From contig NZ_CAXLML010000162.1 in assembly GCF_964187505.1 (NCBI RefSeq), forward strand, positions 1 to 8,865: 8,865 nucleotides of DNA. The letters are read 5' to 3'. This document shows positions 5,563 through 8,865 of the stretch, piece by piece (position 1 is the stretch's first letter; the number at the start of each line of letters is the position of its first letter). The stretch is from Chordibacter forsetii (GTDB taxonomy: Bacteria; Verrucomicrobiota; Verrucomicrobiia; Opitutales; Seribacteraceae). The notes under the pieces are model-generated. The model ran no database searches. It worked only from the letters and a program-made list of their open reading frames with translations, and was not told the origin of the DNA. A program made the position numbers and the translations under genes.

Positions 5563-6087
5563 ATGAAAGAAGATTCCTCCGGACCACTTCCACATCTTCT
5601 ACGACCTGAGGTTCATTGGTCCCGAGCCACGGGATACCTAAAACTGGGGATGTTTAAACAAGCGAGAGCAGAACTTTCTGGTTTACCCAATGAATTGCCT
5701 TGGTCGAAACAAAAGAAATCAATGTTACTCGAGATTTTTCAAGGGTTAAAAAATTGGAAGGAGATGCAAAAGATTGCTTATGAATTGCGTATGGAGTTTC
5801 CCCAGGAAAGTGGATGGTGGGTGATGGATGCCTATGCAACGCGCCGATCTCTATCGATCGAGCAAGCCAGAGGGATTTTACTGGAAGCCTTAGTGCATAA
5901 CTATGATGACGCTCTGATTCGCTATAACTTGGCTTGTTATGCTTGTCAGTTGGGAAGTCCTGGAGAGTGCCTTGATTTTCTCAAGGAAGCGGTGAAGAGG
6001 GATGAGCGCTATAAAGCTATGGCTTTAGCGGACGAAGATTTAAAGGGAGTGCAAGCTGCACTGCGAGAAATGGGCTGGAGTGAATAA
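5563..6087 (+). CDS. Small tetratricopeptide (TPR)-like protein
   Basis: The 174-residue, probably cytoplasmic protein has no signal peptide. Helical-pair repeats are visible. One spans residues about 17-42 (HWSRATGYLKLGMFKQARAEL). A clearer C-terminal unit spans residues 115-150 (ALIRYNLACYACQLGSPGEC, then LDFLKEAVKRDERY), followed by a tail with D-E-D-L. The YNLACYACQLG plus ALADEDL arrangement is a familiar TPR ending in Verrucomicrobia-like proteins. The middle part (43-110) probably forms further degenerate repeats. TPRs are protein-protein scaffolds with no catalytic role. The gene starts 2 bases after the transporter stop, so it is almost surely co-transcribed. A functional link with the transporter or discoidin protein is not shown. 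It ends convergently, 33 bases from the stop of the protease gene. Confidence 0.75.
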   Translation: MKEDSSGPLPHLLRPEVHWSRATGYLKLGMFKQARAELSGLPNELPWSKQKKSMLLEIFQGLKNWKEMQKIAYELRMEFPQESGWWVMDAYATRRSLSIEQARGILLEALVHNYDDALIRYNLACYACQLGSPGECLDFLKEAVKRDERYKAMALADEDLKGVQAALREMGWSE

Positions 6088-6091
6088 ATAG

Positions 6092-6120
6092 TTTAAAAGC
6101 ACGGAAGTGTAGTGCTTAAA
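6092..6120. terminator. Possible bidirectional terminator between convergent genes
   Basis: AAGCAC (6097-6102) and GTGCTT (6112-6117) form a 6-bp stem with a 9-base loop. The left arm is preceded by TTTAA and the right arm followed by AAA, so the outer bases can pair further (TTTAA with TTAAA-like ends) if two As bulge. It occupies the 33-base gap between the TPR gene (plus) and the protease gene (minus), where a shared terminator is expected. The stem is short and the T-runs are weak. Confidence 0.35.
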
Positions 6121-8349
6121 TTACCTTATTCGCTCGTGGGATTGCATTAGTCGTCGTTTGATTTCGATTAGCGGAGCGTTTGCTGGGTCTTGTGGATCTT
6201 GATCGATCAGGTAATTAATATCTATCAGAGCCTCTACGAAACTGCCTAAGCCGTAGTGGGTCATCGCACGCAGAGTTCGGTGGTATCGATCATTAGGATT
6301 GATAGACACCAAGGCATCAAGATAACGCAGGGAAGCTGAACTATCTCTGTCCCAATCGGCAGAGCGCAATAGATTACGCAATATACGGTTTATAATTTCA
6401 GTTTCCGATGCGGGCATAAAATCCTTGTCCGAAAGTTCTGAATGGGTGAGCGTATTGGCGTATTCTCGAGAAATGGTTCGACCGGAAAAAGCATCAATAA
6501 TTACTGAGTCCTTAAGCTTCTGGCCAGGTTCTCGATAGAGGGCAAGAAAATGTCCGGGGGTAGCCAGTCCAGTGATAGGTAAGTCGATTCGCTTTCCAAG
6601 TTCTAAGAGGAGTAATGTCAGGGTTATGGGTAAGCCTTCGCGATCATCAATGACTTCATTGAGGTAACTGTTTGAACGATGGTGAAAATCTAAAGTGCTT
6701 CCGTGGTATCCAAGTTGCACGAATAATTCATCGATTAAAATATCCAAAGTTTCTCGTTTGCTAATTTGCTTGGGAATCTTTTGGGCAATGCGGGTAGCCA
6801 TTCGATCTACCCGATCCAGGTATTGTTTTAGTTGAAAGTCCGGGTTATCCATTAAGGAAACCAGCAGAGCGGATCGCAGCAAAATCTCTTCGCTTTCAGT
6901 TTTTTCAGAAGTTAGCAGATCGGTAAGCTCCTTAATAATACGGGCAATCCTGACTTTTTCAGCTGATTGACGAAGACGTTCGCTTGCCTGTTCCATTTCG
7001 ACTGCCCGGTCGATTAAAGCTTGATAAACGGATGAATCCAACTTGGTAAGATCCTGAACCTCAGACGGAGAGATAGACTTTTCTAAGACGAGTGTTTGGG
7101 ATAACTCATAGGCCAGTTCCCGAATTTCGGGAGTAATAGATCCGGAGGATAACCTGGCAGAGATTCGGAAATTGCGAAATTCGGCAGCAGGTTCTCGGAA
7201 TTTACATAGTCCAACCCAGCCCTTCTTGAGGGTGAAATCAACTGCCTCAATAACTTCCTGTTCATTTATACTGCAACGAATCTGACCGCCTTGATCGAAT
7301 CGTATTTTGAGTCGATTCCATGTTCCAGGCAGGTAATCCGGAGAGGGAATGGTTTCGATAATATTCCAATCGAAAACCTTTGGCCCATTGAAGCAGGTGA
7401 GACGGAGAGACCCATTGGTTGGATAAAATCCATAATGCTTCTGCTCGCCGTCTGATCCAAAGACTAATCCTGCTGCACCGCTTTCATCCTCAAGCCTAAC
7501 TTCAACCTCAAGGTCAAAGGGTGGAGAGATATTGGGTTGTTGTGCTAGGCAAATCATGCGACCACCAAAGCCGTCTCCCATTCCGGATGCCTTGATAATA
7601 CCGGCACGCTGCCTCCAGTTTCCCCCTAAGGGAAGTACCCATTCGTCATCGTCGAGCATTCCAACCGTTAACCACCGTTTAATGGGAATAGGTCGGATCT
7701 CCTCCATTAATGACCGTAGTGCATTCGCGGGAACTCCGAACCCCATAGCTCCGCCTGACTTGATGGTAAGCATTGCCAGCACCTCGCCATTTCGGTCTAC
7801 TACTGGGCTGCCACTACTTCCAGCCTCGATAGGAATCGCAACCTGCACCATAGGACGACCGTCCCCAAATTCCAACTCGCGGATCGCAGCCACCACCCCT
7901 TGGCTGACACTTAGGTCATAACCTAAAGGATTCCCGACAGATAGAACAGCCTGTCCGGGTTCAATCTTTGACGAATCACCCAAGGTCAGGGTGGGGAGTC
8001 CGGACTGATCGATACGAAATAAGGCAAGGTCTCGACTGCGGTCGATGGCGAGAATTTCAGTCGGCTTGCAAAGTGTACCATCGGCCAACTCAACGGTGAA
8101 TTCGCGGTGTTCACCAATCACATGAAAGTTCGTAGCGATCACTCCTTCTGCGTCGACAACAAAACCAGTACCCACCCCCCAAGGCCCACCCCCCCGGTTC
8201 ACGCTCGATATCGTAACAACCGAGGGTTTGACGATGGCGGCTAAATGGGCAAATGGATCGTTTGTTCTCTCCTTAGAAAAAAGGCTGCTTTCTTCAAATA
8301 ATTGGAGAGTCAGGCAGAACACTAGTAGGTTACGAAATAGAATGACCAT
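6121..8349 (-). CDS. Exported multidomain serine protease: trypsin/HtrA-like + LamG/DUF1080-like + SirB1-like + TPR
   Basis: The 742-residue product has an N-terminal signal (hydrophobic residues 7-18), so it works outside the cytoplasm. Residues about 33-218 are a trypsin/HtrA-like protease with its triad intact: H76 in TNFHVI, D107 in SRDLALFRI and S179 in GSSGSP. No PDZ domain follows. Instead residues about 255-398 look like a concanavalin-like beta-sandwich of the DUF1080/LamG kind (PFDLEVEVRLED, GAAGLVFGSDG, TWNRLKIRFD, GWVGLCKF). Residues about 405-470 are helical and charged. Residues about 475-660 match the SirB1 N-terminal, transglutaminase-like domain (HRSNSYLNEVIDDREGLPITLTLLLLELG, with H600 in TPGHF and D619 in IIDAFSG). 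Residues 670-740 look like TPR helices. No Cys is visible at the expected nucleophile position, so that part is probably non-catalytic. The ATG at 8349 has no clear Shine-Dalgarno. The gene lies 66 bases downstream of rmuC on the same strand. Confidence 0.87.
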   Translation of the reverse strand: MVILFRNLLVFCLTLQLFEESSLFSKERTNDPFAHLAAIVKPSVVTISSVNRGGGPWGVGTGFVVDAEGVIATNFHVIGEHREFTVELADGTLCKPTEILAIDRSRDLALFRIDQSGLPTLTLGDSSKIEPGQAVLSVGNPLGYDLSVSQGVVAAIRELEFGDGRPMVQVAIPIEAGSSGSPVVDRNGEVLAMLTIKSGGAMGFGVPANALRSLMEEIRPIPIKRWLTVGMLDDDEWVLPLGGNWRQRAGIIKASGMGDGFGGRMICLAQQPNISPPFDLEVEVRLEDESGAAGLVFGSDGEQKHYGFYPTNGSLRLTCFNGPKVFDWNIIETIPSPDYLPGTWNRLKIRFDQGGQIRCSINEQEVIEAVDFTLKKGWVGLCKFREPAAEFRNFRISARLSSGSITPEIRELAYELSQTLVLEKSISPSEVQDLTKLDSSVYQALIDRAVEMEQASERLRQSAEKVRIARIIKELTDLLTSEKTESEEILLRSALLVSLMDNPDFQLKQYLDRVDRMATRIAQKIPKQISKRETLDILIDELFVQLGYHGSTLDFHHRSNSYLNEVIDDREGLPITLTLLLLELGKRIDLPITGLATPGHFLALYREPGQKLKDSVIIDAFSGRTISREYANTLTHSELSDKDFMPASETEIINRILRNLLRSADWDRDSSASLRYLDALVSINPNDRYHRTLRAMTHYGLGSFVEALIDINYLIDQDPQDPANAPLIEIKRRLMQSHERIR

Positions 8350-8415
8350 AGGGTTATAACTATTCTCAATATTGGGTAAAAGATCGATTAGTGTTCAGAA
8401 GTTAAAATGGTGCAG
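8350..8415. other. Short gap between rmuC and the protease gene
   Basis: These 66 AT-rich bases separate the rmuC stop from the protease ATG on the minus strand. I see no strong hairpin, T-run or clear promoter here, so read-through from rmuC into the protease gene cannot be excluded. Confidence 0.4.
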
Positions 8416-8865
8416 CTAGGCGGTATGCCTGTCTTGACCTCCGGAATTTTGCTGATCAAAAGAGAGTTCCGACTGATCTGTTTCTTCCTCAATTATTTCC
8501 TCTCGATTCTCAGCAAAAGAAGAGGGTATTTCTTTTTTTGTCCGAATACCCATTGCTTTAAGCTTTTCGGCTTGCCCGATCAAGTTCCCGGGCCCAGTTG
8601 ACAGTTGTCCAACTGCTCGTTCGTGAGCTCCCACGGCTTTATCCAGGGATTTACCCACCTCCTCAAGATTTCCAAGAAATCCGGCAAATTTATCAAAAAG
8701 TAAACCAGCCCGTTTGGCCACATCCTGAGCATGTTTGTTCTGTTTCTCTAATTTCCAAAGGTTGGCAACCGTTTTAATCGTAGCCATTAGGGTGGATGCG
8801 GTAATCAGGGCAATCTTACGGTCAAAGGCATATTGGTAAAGTTCGGAGTCCTCGGTTAATGCAGC
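8416..8865 (-). CDS. rmuC: RmuC family DNA recombination protein, C-terminal part (cut by window edge)
   Basis: The frame is open through the right edge, giving the last 149 residues; the start lies outside the window. The sequence reads ALTEDSELYQYAFDRKIALI, then TASTLMATIKTVANLW, QNKHAQDVAKRAGLLFDKF and LSTGPGNLIGQAEKLKAMG. These are the conserved end of the RmuC nuclease-like domain and its C-terminal coiled region. RmuC limits inversion and recombination at short inverted repeats in E. coli, usually as an N-terminally membrane-anchored protein with a long coiled coil, both outside this window. The last about 35 residues are an acidic, variable tail rich in E and S, common in the family. 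An internal ATG at 8787 is not the start because homology continues upstream of it without a break. Confidence 0.92.
   Translation of the reverse strand, partial: AALTEDSELYQYAFDRKIALITASTLMATIKTVANLWKLEKQNKHAQDVAKRAGLLFDKFAGFLGNLEEVGKSLDKAVGAHERAVGQLSTGPGNLIGQAEKLKAMGIRTKKEIPSSFAENREEIIEEETDQSELSFDQQNSGGQDRHTA

Noticed and set aside
7532..7921. 129-residue plus-strand frame inside the protease gene
   Set aside because: It lies antisense to the conserved protease domain with its catalytic residues, and its translation is low-complexity S/P/T-rich without family motifs.

Overview
The window is a stretch of bacterial chromosome with nine protein genes (eight complete, one cut by the right edge). 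I see no rRNA, tRNA, CRISPR array, transposase or phage gene. Several features together suggest a Verrucomicrobiota-like (PVC group) organism, probably aquatic: a secreted discoidin-type protein, a trypsin-like protease fused to a LamG/DUF1080-like sandwich and a SirB1-type domain, a TPR protein with a 'YNLACYACQLG' motif, and moderate GC content. This is inference from family flavour, not a marker-gene assignment.

Layout. Positions 1-113 are AT-rich and non-coding, with short inverted repeats. A DUF6172-type gene (114-431, minus) is followed by a 300+ base AT-rich gap. Next come a very AT-rich 2H phosphoesterase / 2'-5' RNA ligase-like gene (777-1295, plus; about 34% GC by hand count) and a MORN/YwqK-type lipoprotein (1430-1927, plus). 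An unfamiliar exported protein with a degenerate cupredoxin-like segment (1951-2907, minus) is divergent from a LysR-type regulator (3038-3991, plus). The regulator is followed by a compact run of three genes: a secreted discoidin-like protein (4045-4584), a bile acid:sodium symporter family transporter starting at TTG (4592-5560), and a small TPR protein (5563-6087). Facing them on the minus strand are a 742-residue exported multidomain serine protease (6121-8349) and, upstream of it, the C-terminal part of RmuC (8416-8865, open at the right edge).

How the genes may work together. The spacing (7 and 2 bases between genes) suggests that the discoidin, transporter and TPR genes are one transcription unit. 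The adjacent LysR-type gene is the obvious candidate regulator. Inverted repeats built from the same TTGC/GCAA halves lie just upstream of both the regulator and the discoidin gene. No substrate can be read from the sequence.

The best candidates for something not well described are the protease-sandwich-SirB1-TPR fusion, the divergent exported protein with a cupredoxin-like domain that has lost most metal ligands, and the AT-rich left end. I see no convincing complete new defence or mobile system.
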